This document shows positions 8,809-17,740 of a stretch of 64,000 nucleotides of DNA, piece after piece. Position 1 is the first letter of the stretch; each line of letters starts with the position of its first letter. Made by a program: the position numbers and the translations under genes. The notes below the pieces were generated by a model. The model was not told the DNA's origin, did no database searches, and saw only the letters and a list, made by a program, of their open reading frames with translations. The stretch is taken from assembly GCA_946811695.1 (NCBI GenBank), contig OX328123.1, positions 123,041,429 through 123,105,428 on the forward strand, read 5' to 3'. The stretch comes from Gonocerus acuteangulatus (lineage: Eukaryota; Arthropoda; Insecta; Hemiptera; Coreidae).

Positions 8809-10568
8809 TAATTTGTGATAGACGGCGCAGTAACAGCTGTTAAGGTTACAAAATACACAATGTCTTTAAAAGTGCAGATATTAATGGTCAAATATATTGG
8901 TAGTATGTGAGAACTAGTTATAATTACAAGGATTTATTTACTAAAACCAATAGAAGAATATAGTGCCAAACTTGCCTCCCTCTCCTTGCTCTTTGCTCGA
9001 ACAAATACCAGGCTTATGGTTGCTGACCTTTTTAACAGATTCCACTTTTCTTAATGTCGCATGTAATGGCTTTCAATGTTTACAGTTATGGTTTCAAATG
9101 TTTTTGATTGTCAGATCTTTCTCCTTGGATTAACAATAATCATCATCCTTTAGGCTGATTTCATTGCATCAATTTTTCTAAATTGAAAAAGTTAATAATA
9201 CAATATTGTATTCAGCTTCAAACTGTGATCAGATATATTTTTATTACATTTTTAATCTAAATTACTGTTTCAGTTTATTCTTGAAGAATATACATTTAAT
9301 GATGTACTTCAGTCAATGGCAAGGGAAGACCTGAGGAGGCTAAATCTCAAGTAAGTTTGCTTACATAATTTTTTTGCAGTTCCATTTTTTTAGGTCTTTC
9401 CATTTCTAATAAGATGAAATTGATTGTGGGAACCGCCAGTGATTTGAGGTGGTTATGTGAGGTAGCTGGTGGGCGAAAGATCACTCTAGTAAAATAAGAC
9501 TCAAGAACCTCCTGTCAGAAGCGAGTTATTTGGCAAACATGTATAAAAAAATAAAAAATAAGTGTAGAAACTTTTGAAATGATGTTCTTTTAATTACAAT
9601 TTAGTTAAGTGTCAAATACGCCATGACAGTGGGCCCAATGAAGGAATTGTTCTGGCGGATTCAGTATCATACAATACCAGACCTGCAAACCTAACTGGTA
9701 ATAACGTAATGAGGTCCCAAACCAAATACGAAGTGCATCGGACAAGGCCCAGAATAGTGGGGATGAAAGAAAGACAAGCTATCTGCTAACGCACACGCCA
9801 CGACTATCTTATTTGTTCACAAGTGCAGAGCACTTTTGGCATTGAGCGCCATCGTCCATGCTCTGTTGCATGTTTATATCTATCTATTAATAAAAATAGT
9901 TATAATAAGTGATGTCCAAGGACAATAGTTTAACAAAAATATAAAGAAAAGGAAATTTGGTTGTATTGGTGCTTCCAACAGACAATGAACAAATTGGTGC
10001 CATTATATATTCAAAAACTCCTGGGACATTTTTGCACGTTTCTGTTTTTATCACTGGCGTCATTTGGAAAGCTTGGAATGAGTTAATATTTTGTTTTGAT
10101 ATTTTTTGTAACGTTTAAACCAATTTAAATGAAACTTTGTTTTGCAAGTGCTGTACTCAAAATTACAGAGAGGTGTCGTATGTTTGAAAACATTTTCCAA
10201 GTTAAGAAATAATGTCGTACTCTTGTTTCCCATGACAAAATAAAGTATAATTAGATAAATTTTGAAACATTGTTAATTTTTAGCTTGAACCAAGAATATA
10301 ACTGCTGTTCAATACAACTACTTAAAATATTTTTATAATTTATATATTTTTTCTCTGAAAGTCTTGTTCCAAACTACTTGTATTTATTTAAATATAATTA
10401 ACTATTTTTTTTTAATTGTATAGGGGTGGAATTGAACTACGCCTTTGGAATGCAATCATTGCGTGGAGGAAGGAAAACAAGCCTGCAATATTTAACCACA
10501 GGAAACCACCTATTGATAGAAAACGAAGCTACAACAGTTTTGAGAGTTTGAACCACAACCAGATATGA
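1339..10568 (+). CDS. Ask1: ASK1/MAP3K5-type kinase, C-terminal part (7 exons, 5' end outside window)
   Basis: This is the 3' end of a gene for an apoptosis signal-regulating kinase, the MAP3K family that activates the JNK and p38 cascades under oxidative and other stress in the cytoplasm. Exons are 1339-1497, 2271-2376, 3008-3185, 5672-5824, 7984-8122, 9274-9350 and 10424-10568. They total 957 bases, or 318 codons plus TGA, with every junction GT-AG and phases that match. In order the protein shows a helical segment containing PHWMFALD and an IRTAVQTA-type motif typical of ASK proteins after the kinase domain, a Ser/Thr/Gln-rich linker, a coiled coil (QELIEVQKSLQGFLKQMV), and a SAM domain starting at KQLVHWLESHGVDD and ending at LRLWNAIIAWRK. 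The kinase domain and N-terminal regulatory region must lie upstream. No internal stop or frameshift is seen, so the gene looks intact. The family assignment is from recognised motifs and domain order, not a search. Confidence 0.9.
2271..2376 (+). CDS. Ask1: ASK1-like exon with PHWMFALD motif
   Basis: The acceptor CTTTGTAG ends at 2270 and the donor is GTATGT at 2377. The exon encodes VTNVLKKRKIKPHWMFALD followed by TLIRTAVQTAFSIISP. This is the most diagnostic ASK1-family stretch in the window. It ends one base into a codon (G), which joins AG of the next exon to give Glu. Confidence 0.9.
2470..2920 (-). repeat. Family C repeat in an ASK1 intron
   Basis: This is a diverged copy of the dispersed family best seen at 32110-33180. 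Shared phrases, read on the opposite strand, include the TGTAGAGAATTTAGTAAGC block, CTTCCACTTACCACGATTT and CCCATGATTCTAAG. It carries no intact frame. Confidence 0.7.
3008..3185 (+). CDS. Ask1: ASK1-like exon, low-complexity linker
   Basis: The acceptor TTTTTTGCAG ends at 3007 and the donor is GTAAGT at 3186. It encodes an acidic start (ELSSNIDERY) and then a Ser/Thr/Gln/Asn-rich linker (for example NSQQTSISSC) that ends in basic residues (KPRIRTQLNSLKNENY). It ends two bases into a codon (AA), completed by A of the next exon. The linker is poorly conserved in the family, so the exon is supported mainly by splice sites and phase. Confidence 0.8.
4174..4209 (-). ncRNA. Hammerhead ribozyme motif, best-preserved copy
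   Basis: On the minus strand: CTGACGA, then helix II GGCTAC-CAATGA-GTAGCC with six perfect pairs, then GAAACGTC. This fits the hammerhead core CUGANGA / helix II / GAAA / (N)UH. Helix III is reduced to the self-complementary ACGU, as in the dimer-forming short-helix-III hammerheads described for Penelope-like elements. Self-cleavage is inferred. Confidence 0.7.
4321..4354 (+). ncRNA. Hammerhead ribozyme motif, mutated helix II
   Basis: CTGACGA and GAAACGTC are intact. Helix II reads GGATAAC...GTAGCC and has lost pairs relative to its inverted partner at 4174-4209. The following bases CGAAA can pair with UUUAG upstream as helix I with one mismatch. It is probably weak or dead. Confidence 0.55.
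5060..5270. repeat. Second hammerhead inverted repeat
   Basis: Inverted arms of about 50 bases (TTTGCCGACGTTTCGGCTTG at the left, the complement of AATTTCAAGCTGAAACATTGGC at the right) flank a 100-base centre. Each arm has a hammerhead-like core. Minus strand 5066-5098 reads CCGATGA, perfect helix II GGCTTGAA-TTTCAAGCC, GAAACGTC. Plus strand 5220-5252 reads CTGATGA, helix II GCTTGAATTTCAAGC, GAAACATT. The left core has U4 changed to C and the right has lost GUC, so each is damaged at a different place. No clear target duplication is seen. Confidence 0.6.
5672..5824 (+). CDS. Ask1: ASK1-like exon, coiled coil
   Basis: The acceptor TTCCTTTCTAG ends at 5671 and the donor is GTGAGT at 5825. It encodes LMQELIEVQKSLQGFLKQMV and then DEHKNLIECLKGALP. 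The heptad pattern of Leu/Ile/Val fits the coiled coil that lies before the SAM domain in ASK proteins and supports oligomerisation. The intron before it (3186-5671) holds the GTGATTAC array and the hammerhead foldback elements. Confidence 0.85.
5888..5922. repeat. Perfect 15-bp inverted repeat (hairpin)
   Basis: TTAAGCTTGTGCAAT, loop AATTG, then its exact complement. It lies about 65 bases past the exon ending at 5824 and just before a GC-rich repeat, and may mark that repeat's edge. Confidence 0.6.
5930..6310 (+). repeat. GC-richer dispersed repeat in ASK1 intron
   Basis: This stretch is far richer in G+C than its surroundings. Its end (TGGCAACCGTGGTAGATAGCCTGG) resembles the body of the 5S-derived element at 6690-6860, and it contains GTAGCTAAGCA, similar to a 5S internal region. 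It may be a diverged member of that class on the other strand. No coding signal. Confidence 0.4.
6690..6860 (-). mobile_element. 5S rRNA-derived element (SINE3-like or 5S pseudogene)
   Basis: On the minus strand 6855-6770 aligns in order with a 5S rRNA gene: CCATAGCC, GATCACAGAAGTTTAGCAACG, CGGGCGTGACCAGTACCTGC, ATGGGTGACCG. The core matches the internal control region used by TFIIIA and Pol III, with scattered changes. About 80 further bases (to about 6690) are not 5S. A 5S head plus an unrelated body is the SINE3 layout. It is too diverged to be a functional 5S gene. Confidence 0.65.
7131..7541 (+). mobile_element. tRNA-derived SINE (type 2), split by a piggyBac-type MITE
   Basis: After removing the insertion at 7153-7389 and one TTAA, the sequence reads as a tRNA-like head: GATTTGAGTGTTAAGGC (A-box-like) and AGGTTTGATTCCCACTAGGG (B-box-like). 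A body follows with GGCTGGTGGATTTTG and GGCTAGAAAAGGGTG. A second, more diverged copy at 54000-54178 shares the B-box region and the body (GGCTAGAAAAGGGTG). The T-tailed SINE at 7555 has landed directly downstream. Confidence 0.6.
7153..7389. mobile_element. piggyBac-type MITE (TTAA target, 237 bp)
   Basis: It is flanked by TTAA at 7149-7152 and 7390-7393. Termini are CCCTTTCATTGCT and its inverse AGCGATGAAAGGG. It is non-autonomous and internally repetitive: GGAACACGAGTT occurs twice, with GAGCGTC-type units. TTAA target duplication and CCC-starting termini are the piggyBac hallmark. A partial copy is at about 11076-11140. Confidence 0.75.
7555..7900 (+). mobile_element. tRNA-derived SINE (type 1) with T-rich 3' tail
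   Basis: The head GGGGGCGAGGTTAGCTCAGT matches a tRNA A box and GAGTTCAAATCCT a B box. The anticodon stem does not pair properly, so it is not a tRNA gene. The body runs through GACCGTCCCTAGGCCAACCC and GGCCCTCGTGGCCTGTTACG to a T8 tail. The 13-mer TAATATTTGTGGT flanks it at 7542-7554 and 7901-7913 as a target duplication. Other copies: 14676-15019 (-), 57100-57475 (-), and a degenerate one at 29484-29780 (+). Confidence 0.85.
7984..8122 (+). CDS. Ask1: ASK1-like exon, start of SAM domain
   Basis: The acceptor TTTTTTTCAG ends at 7983 and the donor is GTATAT at 8123. Two bases carried over (CT) plus A give Leu, then DSDIKPNDMRHGRIVPQIS. The first SAM helix follows: KQLVHWLESHGVDDHTIQK. A T-tailed tRNA-SINE lies in the intron only about 80 bases upstream of the acceptor. 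Confidence 0.88.
8123..9273 (+). other. Intron between the first two SAM exons
   Basis: It holds an A-run (8182-8204) and a 40-base T-run (8768-8807). Around 8360-8630 an imperfect inverted pair (TCCAATATTTTCCAGGTGGAAGGTCAATAAAAGA and its inverse ending near 8618) encloses about 200 bases, probably a decayed inverted-repeat element. No coding signal. Confidence 0.45.
9274..9350 (+). CDS. Ask1: ASK1-like exon, middle of SAM domain
   Basis: A small 77-base exon with acceptor TACTGTTTCAG ending at 9273 and donor GTAAGT at 9351. It encodes FILEEYTFNDVLQSMAREDL then RRLNL, the SAM core with its DVL and EDL-R-L signature. It ends two bases into a codon, completed by G of the last exon. Confidence 0.9.
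9351..10423 (+). other. Last intron of the ASK1-like gene
   Basis: Positions 9420-9860 are somewhat richer in G+C and may be an old insertion, but I find no second copy in the window. The rest is AT-rich unique sequence with a normal pyrimidine tract before the acceptor. Confidence 0.35.
10424..10568 (+). CDS. Ask1: ASK1-like terminal exon, end of SAM domain and stop
   Basis: The acceptor TAATTGTATAG ends at 10423. It encodes KGGIELRLWNAIIAWRK, the last SAM helix with the Gly-Gly turn and the Leu-Trp pair, followed by a short basic Pro/Lys/Arg tail and QI before TGA at 10566-10568. No downstream splice site is needed to finish the domain, so this is taken as the true C-terminus. Confidence 0.9.
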
Positions 10569-12193
10569 CTCATACTGTTTATCATACTTGTTTATACTTG
10601 TTTTATTATTCTTGCTGAATTTTACTGACATTGCTTTACCATTATTATGAATATTAGATTTTTATTATGTTTTATGGAAGTAGTTTAAAACTACTTTCCG
10701 CAATAGAGAATGTAAAAAGGCGAAAAGTCATTTTTGTGATGGATATTTCTTTTTCGTCTTTTGTGCTATTGGTTTTTTACTAGATTATTTCATTAACGGG
10801 ATTGAAATTTGAGGCTAAATTTAGAATGGGATTATAAATGACTGGTCATAGAATAATCAATTAGGACTCCAGGAATTTAAACATTCAGTACAGGTATACC
10901 TCAGTTTATATCATTTCCAGTTGTCATTCTTGATTATACGTCGTTCATAAAAAAAAAAAGAATATATTAAAAAATAAAAACCTATTTTGTTATACTATAC
11001 TACTTTAGGTCTCTTCCCAACACAAATATAAATAATAATCTATATAACTGAAATAAAAGTTTGGGGGGGGGGGAGTTAGACGGATAAGCATCGAGCTTAC
11101 TGGGTGCTGCGAGTCTCTTCATTCGCCAGCAATGAAAGGGTTAAGAGCTCAATATTGGCCTATTACACAGTTGTTCCTATAAGTGCTGCTTGGTGTTGTG
11201 ATTCCTAAGGAAAAAAAGACTTTAGTTTAGGTATATCGTCCCTACCATGTCAAACTTTCGATTATGAAAATCGCTAGTGCAAGCGAGACCCACCAAATTT
11301 ACTTATACCAAATTATTTATTTTATTTATAACTAGATGACATTACTGGGCGCAAATTAATTTGGATTCTTATTTTTTTTTCCCCTGGACGTCTAACTCCG
11401 CCTGGAATTTAACATAAGTGGCTTCACCTAGAACGAATTACTGATGTTTGACGAGGTATACCTGTATTTAGAAAGAGGGAGTGGTCACATATGGTTGGGG
11501 GACATTTCTCTGTTCAGAAAAAAAAGTATGTTTTAGGAATTATATTTATACAAGAAGATGATAGGATAAAAATGGATACAAAATTTACTGATTTAAAATT
11601 GATCGTTTATTTTCAGAACATATCCAGAACAAGAATTTCTACTATTTCAGAATTTACAATATTGATTTTGCTCTTGAATCTTCTTTACATGAAAAAACAT
11701 AAAAGAATTTTTTTTTAAATTGTTTTAAGCTTTTTAAATTGGATTCATAAAAATATATTACAACTTTATAATAAGTGAAAACAAAGCTAACAATATCTGA
11801 TGAAGTATTCGTTTCCTAAGCTGGATATACAAAGTGCTTGGAAAGCATTCTCCTTCTTCAATTTCCTTCAGAAAGGAAATTGTTTTTGCTAAACTGATTT
11901 TTATGATTTGCTTTGTTCATGTTTATTCAGTTAATTTAATAAAAAATTTCTGTTAGTAAATGTTAAAAAGTACTGGTTATGTATTATTAATTTTATTTCT
12001 GTGTTGTTAGTTGTGATAGTCAAAGTGCAATGTAGTGCCAATTTTATGTGCCTTATCCTCTCAACAGTCAGTTTTGCTCGAGTTTGTTTCGGGCAATTTT
12101 TTTTTCTATACAATGACAAGTACTGCTAGATTTCTGTTTCAAATTGTAAGTAATAATTTTGCTAAATATTGATTTTGTAAGAATTTTAATAAA
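10569..12193 (+). other. 3' UTR and immediate downstream sequence of the ASK1-like gene
   Basis: This is AT-rich sequence without coding signal. Candidate AATAAA signals lie at 10973, 11052, 11937 and 12188; I cannot tell which is used. The stretch includes the end of a piggyBac-type MITE (about 11076-11140). The rest shares no repeat with other parts of the window. Confidence 0.4.
11076..11140 (-). mobile_element. End fragment of the piggyBac-type MITE
   Basis: It reads (inverted) TTAA, CCCTTTCATTGCTGGCGAAT, GAGACTCGCAG, CCCAGTAAGCTCGATGCTTA, matching the left 65 bases of the MITE at 7153. TTAA is at 11141-11144. The other side ends in a G-run, so the rest is lost. It lies in or just after the ASK1 3' UTR. 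Confidence 0.6.
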
Positions 12194-14080
12194 ATTAAAA
12201 ACTAATTTAATATTTTTTTGACACTTCTCCAACTGTTAAGTGTTCATAACTAAGGTAATTGTCATTTTAATGTGTGATTTTTAGGCTGTGCGTTATATGT
12301 ACTGTTATTGTCCTAAAAGAAAATCAATCGTTATTGATCTGAAAAATTATGACAAAATATTTCCCTTTTTTTGTCAATTTTATGTAAATTAATCTTAGTG
12401 AAACTTTATTAGCTTAGGTTATTTATTGTATAGGTTACAAAAATGTTTTATTTCTTTTTGTATTCAAGTGTTGGTTTGTTTTTGCTTTATTTAAATACCA
12501 CTTTTCTTCTCTTGCTAATATTTTATTTTTAAGAAAAACTGCAGACTTATCGTAGTATTGCAAAAACCGAAGTGAAAAACATATCCCTTGGTACCTAGAT
12601 ATCTGACCACTTGAGCTTGGGAATAGGTGTGGGGATGGGAGACAGTAATTTTCCTACCTCGATGGCAGGATTTACTCATTATTTTCTACCACCTTTCTAG
12701 GATGCCATGACAGCATGTTTTCTGCCACTACCAAAGAAATCTTCCTTCATCAATTTCGAATGTATAAATTATATAAGCCATTGCTTAAGACTCTCAATAG
12801 CAGAAACTGGTGTGGATATAGGAGTTTTTTATGGTTTGAAAGATTTCTCTTCACAGCCCAATTCTGAAGTTTCTTGGTTTTCTCTTGCTTTTATATTAGT
12901 GGTTACTTTATGTTTAGTTTCATGCCTGTAACTTTTCAGTTGACAGAGGTAGAAATCCTGACAGCACTTACTTTTTTTTTACTAGCTCAGAATAGCTAGC
13001 ATAAGTCATAGAAGTGTAGTTAATATATAAGAATATCATAAAAATCTGTCAGAACCCAGTTGTGAAAATGTTCAGTTTTCCACTCGAATACCTTGTAAAT
13101 TGACATCCCTAATGAACTATTTCACCTGGAGGAGGTCATGACCTGTAGTGCTGGTTTATGATAGTTTTAATTAAAAAGCTCATAATATATTTGTTAAAGC
13201 TTAAGCTTTATATCTTTATTTTATTTTGACTTGCTCTTATTAGGGATAATCCTTTAAATTTAAAAAGTTGTATTATTCATGTGTTTATTTCTTGTAATAG
13301 GATAAGAAATCTTATCCTATCTGGATTTACAGATAAGTGGTAACAACTTTTCCCGACACTGTTCACTCTTGAACCACTTGTACTGCTTAGTTTATTGGAG
13401 ATTTTCCCTATTTTCTATTTAAAAAAAAAACATTTAAAAATACTTATTGTGATTCAAACTAATAAAACTGTCTATAAATGATTTTTTAAAGAACTTTCTA
13501 TTCTGAAAGCTTTATGATTTTAACTATTTTTTCATGGTTTAAGTTTACTACTTAGTTCTAGTTTTAAAAATGTAATATTGTCAATTAAAATTTAATTGCG
13601 TGTAAATTAAACTTTTCTTCAAGTACAAAAGTAAGTTAAGTTAGTTGATCCTTGTTACCTCAATATATTTTATATAATTATACACTTTAAATAAGAATAA
13701 ATTATATTTTTATAGATAACAAATTTATTTATTTATTAACATTATATTAAATTTGTTGCCTTGAAAGCTCAAATCTATTAACTTACATCTAATCTTGCAT
13801 TTCTTTTTTTTTTTTTTTTTTTTTTTTTTTTGTCATAATTTAATCATTTAATGAAGACGCATAGGTTCGTTGGACAATCTATTGTTACTAATACTCTGTA
13901 ATATATGTTAAAGAAGACTTACTTGTGAAATGTACATAAAAAAGTAGTATAGAATATATTTTTTTAGATACAAATACTTTTTTTTAATTTTTTTCTTTCC
14001 CATGTGCTCCCAGTGTGTATGTTAATGTGTGAACATTTTGTGTGGAATTGATTGTGATGTAATACTTTTTTAGCCCATTC
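12194..14080. other. AT-rich stretch downstream of ASK1, no gene seen
   Basis: There is no coding signal on either strand, no copy of the repeat families, and only short T-runs (13804-13830). It could be an extended 3' UTR or intergenic DNA. Confidence 0.4.
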
Positions 14081-14084
14081 TAAA

Positions 14085-14186
14085 GGAATGTACCTATTGA
14101 GGTTGTACCCATGACAGAATTTTTGAAAAATGTGAGGTCGATCCTACCTACTAGGTTCCGAAAATAATGCCTGTTAAAAAAAAAAG

Positions 14187-14232
<46 letters not shown>
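14085..14232 (-). repeat. End block related to family A plus (AT)n
   Basis: CATTCTAAAGGAATG, then TATTGAGGTTGTACCCATGAC, GATCCTACCTACTAGG and a run into (AT)n at 14188-14230. The order and wording match the block at 51805-51930, so this is the hairpin-box-(AT)n end of a third relative of family A, truncated after the microsatellite. Confidence 0.6.
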
Positions 14233-14233
<1 letters not shown>

Positions 14234-14615
14234 AATAAAATGTGTGTGTTTTTATTTATGTCAGTGTGTTGGTGGGACCAATGAAATAACTCTTGTTACT
14301 CTTTTGAGTCACCCTTGATGCAAAATTTGCAATGTTTCATGTTAAAACATAAAAATATCCTTATGCTGGAGAAAATGTTGGATATGAAAGACTTTTTTAT
14401 TTAATTGTTGTCTGATGTGATATATGCAGGGTGTATTGCAAGTAGATGACAATACTCAAGAAAGAGAAACAAAACCAAACATATGTGGTTCAATGCTGCT
14501 AACCACATGTTTTTATCTCTTTTTTCCAGACATGTGCTGTTTTTTTATGACGCATTGACATCTGGGCCAATAGCGCAACATATGATGTTATAAAGATGAT
14601 TTAGAAATGAAAGAA

Positions 14616-14621
<6 letters not shown>

Positions 14622-14679
<58 letters not shown>

Positions 14680-15016
14680 CACTCCCGTAACAGGCCACGA
14701 GGGCCCTGAGGGGCAGATACTATAGAGGTATCTGATTCATGACCATACGGCACACTAGGGAGATAGTGTGGTCAGTTCTATGCTCCGGCCACCTGATTTT
14801 CCCCTTGGCTGCTTCGACTGCTAGAGTCATTAGCACCAACCAAGGTACCCATTATTAAATTAATTAAAGGCTGGGTTGGCCTAGGGACGGTCAGGGAGGC
14901 CGAATTCAACCGGTGAACGAAGACACTAGAAGAAAAAATCTTTAGTGCTTGCTCGGGTTTTGAACTCAGGCCTCCAGCTTATTAGTCCAGTGCTCTACCA
15001 CTGAGCTAACCTCGCC

Positions 15017-15073
<57 letters not shown>
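14622..15073 (-). mobile_element. T-tailed tRNA-SINE (type 1) inserted in an (AT)n tract
   Basis: The SINE occupies 14676-15019 on the minus strand, with GGGGGCGAGGTTAGCTCAGT at its right end and the tail at left. It is flanked on both sides by (AT)n (14622-14675 and 15020-15073), so it split one microsatellite. It is highly similar to the copy at 7555. Confidence 0.85.
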
Positions 15074-15074
<1 letters not shown>

Positions 15075-15109
15075 TGTTATAAAGATGATTCAGAAGAAAA
15101 ATACATTTT

Positions 15110-16060
15110 TTGTACTAAACTCCCAATTTTCTCTGCTTGTTTAAATTATTTTACAATGTTACATTATTTTTTGTAAGGAGCTACCCAATTTAGTTGGGCA
15201 ACCAAACTTTTTTGTACAATAAAGTTTTTCCTTCCCCATTAAATTTAATTTAGTACTTGCAAGCTTATGATGTAAGCGTAACAATTTTTTTTTTTTTTTG
15301 TTTGCACGAATTTCCCTTCAAAAACCATGTTCCGGTGGACAGATTCTAATGGTTAAGAAACTTGTGACCATATATATATATATTTAAGATAATTATTATA
15401 AAAGGGATTTAATTATTTGAATATAATTTATTATAATGTGAAATAAATCTCAGGGACAAAAAGTTCCGAGTGAATGAATATTACAAATATTTATTTCTAA
15501 ACAATACTGAATATACAAATACCACTATCAATGTACTATCAAACAATGAAAAGAGATCACTATAATTACAAAAATATAAATATTACCTTTGAATTAATAG
15601 TCTTCAAATAAAATGCCAATATCCATTGTCAGTTCTCATGCAGAGGATAGATATAGATAGCTTGAGACTCTGTACTCGGCTGGCCTTAGACATAGACTCT
15701 GACTGAATGTACTTTAGACTCCGTACTCCGTGGTGGCAAGGCTTAGACTGGACTGACTCTGTACCCCATGGTGGCTAGAGATAGACTGACTGCTGTTAGC
15801 GGGAAAATTGGCGTCTTCTCCCACCAACTTCCGCATTTTGTTGGTTTATAATTTAGATAAAATAATAATTTTGTAATTTAAAATGATTAATTCATTATTG
15901 CCTGAATGTACATTTAATTTATATCTATTGTACATCAGCATTGTACAGAAATATTATGAATTTAGATTGTATATAATACGATGTTATTAGAATATCAGGA
16001 TTTGTAGTTTGCGTGGGCTTTTCAAGCTTTCAGCGGCTATTTAAATGTAAAATATCATTA
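15110..16060. other. No gene seen; possible decayed repeat at 15640-15840
   Basis: Positions 15640-15840 contain loosely repeated phrases (AGACTCTGTACTC, AGACTCCGTACTCC, GACTGACTCTGTACCCC with CATGGTGGC) at a period near 40-60 bases. The rest is AT-rich with a short (TA)n at 15371-15383. Confidence 0.35.
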
Positions 16061-16061
16061 C

Positions 16062-16122
<61 letters not shown>

Positions 16123-16510
16123 GTGTATGTGTGTTTATACAAATTTGAACCACTGTTATTTTCGTTCTCTAGGGGCTCTGAAAAGTTTTCTAGTCGGCAT
16201 GGGCGTATATAGAAAATAATTTGGGGGGGCTGAGACCTTTTCCGGGGTATGGAATTCTAACAATTTAGAACTTGGAATAGTTTTAACCAACTAAAACGCT
16301 ATTACACCCAAAATAAAATATTTTTTATGAACTAAGTGATCTTATTTAATTTATTTTTAAGGGTTTATGAAACATTTTTACCGATCAGCTCAAAATTTAG
16401 CAGGGCCGCAGCCCCCCCCTTATGTACGCCCATGCTAGTCGGCACTTCCGGATTGCGTCATGAGGTCAACCTTATAAGCGGGGTTCCTCTTTATAGAGGG
16501 AGACAGGAAC
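16060..16510 (-). repeat. Family B end block with (AT)n, interrupted by a hAT-type MITE
   Basis: An (AT)n tract (16065-16122) is followed by AAATTTGAACCACTGTTATT, TCTCTAGGGGCTCTG and CTAGTCGG. The MITE comes next (16198-16434), then the continuation CTAGTCGGCACTTCCGGATT, GAGGTCAACCTTATAAGC and the terminal hairpin region. Without the MITE and one 8-bp duplication it matches other family B ends (31097-31230, 39820-39945). Confidence 0.75.
16198..16434. mobile_element. hAT-type MITE (237 bp, 8-bp target duplication)
   Basis: Terminal inverted repeats CATGGGCGTATATA and TGTACGCCCATG, followed inward by G/C runs (GGGGGGGCTG and its inverse). CTAGTCGG is duplicated at 16190-16197 and 16435-16442; the uninterrupted target is visible in other family B copies. 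An 8-bp duplication fits hAT elements. No transposase is encoded. A truncated inverted copy is at 45037-45228. Confidence 0.85.
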
Positions 16511-16687
16511 CGCACACTTTTTTGGTTTGCATTTAAAAAAAAAAAAAAGAAAATGTTCTGGGAAATTTTCGATTAATGGATACCTTAATAATTGAAGTTA
16601 CAATAATTATTATAAGTAAAGATGGAATGGTTGGGATTCGGCGAAAGAAACCTTAATACGATTTTTGTTAAAAAAATCTATATTTAG

Positions 16688-16723
16688 GACGTTTCGGCTA
16701 CTCATTGGTAGCCTTCGTAAGCT
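16688..16723 (-). ncRNA. Hammerhead motif, core G5 mutated
   Basis: The minus strand reads CTTACGA, perfect helix II GGCTAC-CAATGA-GTAGCC, GAAACGTC. The change of CTGACGA to CTTACGA removes the essential G5, so it is predicted inactive. Confidence 0.55.
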
Positions 16724-17109
16724 AAAATGACAAGAAAAACAGAAATTAATACAAAAAAAAAGTTTATAATTGAGATGAGTAACAGAACTATAAATACACT
16801 TAACTTATTATAAAAGAACAATTTGGTCTTAAATTCTTAGAATGCTTAGAATGAAAATCAAAAGAAACATAACAAAAAAAGGCTATTATATCGAAGTTTA
16901 TATAAGTAATATATATAAGTTTACTTAAATAAACTTCAATATAATAGCCTTTTTTCTTCTTTTTTTGTTATGTTTCTTTTGATTTTCATTCTAAGAATTT
17001 AAGACCAAATTGTTCTTTTATAATAAGTTAAGTGTATTTATAGTTCTGTTACTTATCTCAATTATAAACTTTTTTCTTGTATTAATTTCTGTTTTTCTTG
17101 TCATTTTAG

Positions 17110-17143
17110 CTGACGAAGGCTACCAATGAGTAGCCGAAATGTC
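17110..17143 (+). ncRNA. Hammerhead motif with altered helix III
   Basis: CTGACGA, perfect helix II GGCTAC-CAATGA-GTAGCC, then GAAATGTC instead of GAAACGTC. The conserved core is intact, but the self-complementary ACGU needed for dimer pairing is now AUGU. Confidence 0.6.
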
Positions 17144-17269
17144 ATAAATATAGATTTTTTTAACAAAAATCGTATTAAGGTTTCTTTAGCCGAATCCCAA
17201 CCATTCCATCTTTACTTATCACCTCGACGGCTAACTATCTAATCATCATGAATAATTATTATTTTAACG

Positions 17270-17740
17270 TCAAGTCTTCCGAAGATTTTCCCGCAAAAAT
17301 TAGCATGCCCTCTCACAACATCGGGCTCAATTTATAGGCTCCTTGGCCTAGGAGAACGAATTAAACCATTTTTAAGGCAATAGCTTTAACCGGTTTTGAG
17401 AAAGGTTGAAAAATAGTTGTTGAATAAAGTTTTCGGTTTGCATAGTTACAATCATGGGATTCAGTTAAAATATTTTCTGCATTTTTGAAATTCATATAAA
17501 TAAAGATGTTTACATTTTGGTTACGTTTGGAGTTAAGGAAGGATTAGAATAAAATATTCTATTAATATACATGAAAAGTTTTGGGAACATTGTATATTTT
17601 CCTTAATATCTCGAAAACGGTTAGGAAATCATGGTAAGTGGAACGTAATCATTCGAAAATTTGCTAAATATTTGACAAAAAAGTTTCTAAAGCAATTTTC
17701 GATTAGGCGATGTCGATCTTAGAAATAAGTGCTTAACACT
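17270..17740 (+). repeat. Family C repeat
   Basis: It shares ATCATGGGATTCAG, TTGGTTACGTTTGGAGTTAAG, CTTAATATCTCGAAAACGGTT and GGCGATGTCGATC with the copies at 26100 and 33190. It lies immediately right of foldback copy 2. Confidence 0.7.

Larger units (their letters stand above)
16614..17250. mobile_element. Foldback element with hammerhead motifs, copy 2 (12-bp target duplication)
   Basis: Near-perfect inverted arms of about 300 bases (AAGTAAAGATGGAATGGTTG at left, its inverse ending at 17217) close on a small AT-rich centre near 16910. The same one-sided tail as copy 1 (TCACCTCGACGGCTAACTATC) follows. AATAATTATTAT is duplicated at 16602-16613 and 17251-17262. The element has the same ends and the same 12-bp duplication length as copy 1 but a longer interior. 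It has no open frame. Confidence 0.8.

Noticed and set aside
10437..10631. 64-codon minus-strand frame
   Set aside because: Antisense shadow of the terminal ASK1 exon and its 3' flank.
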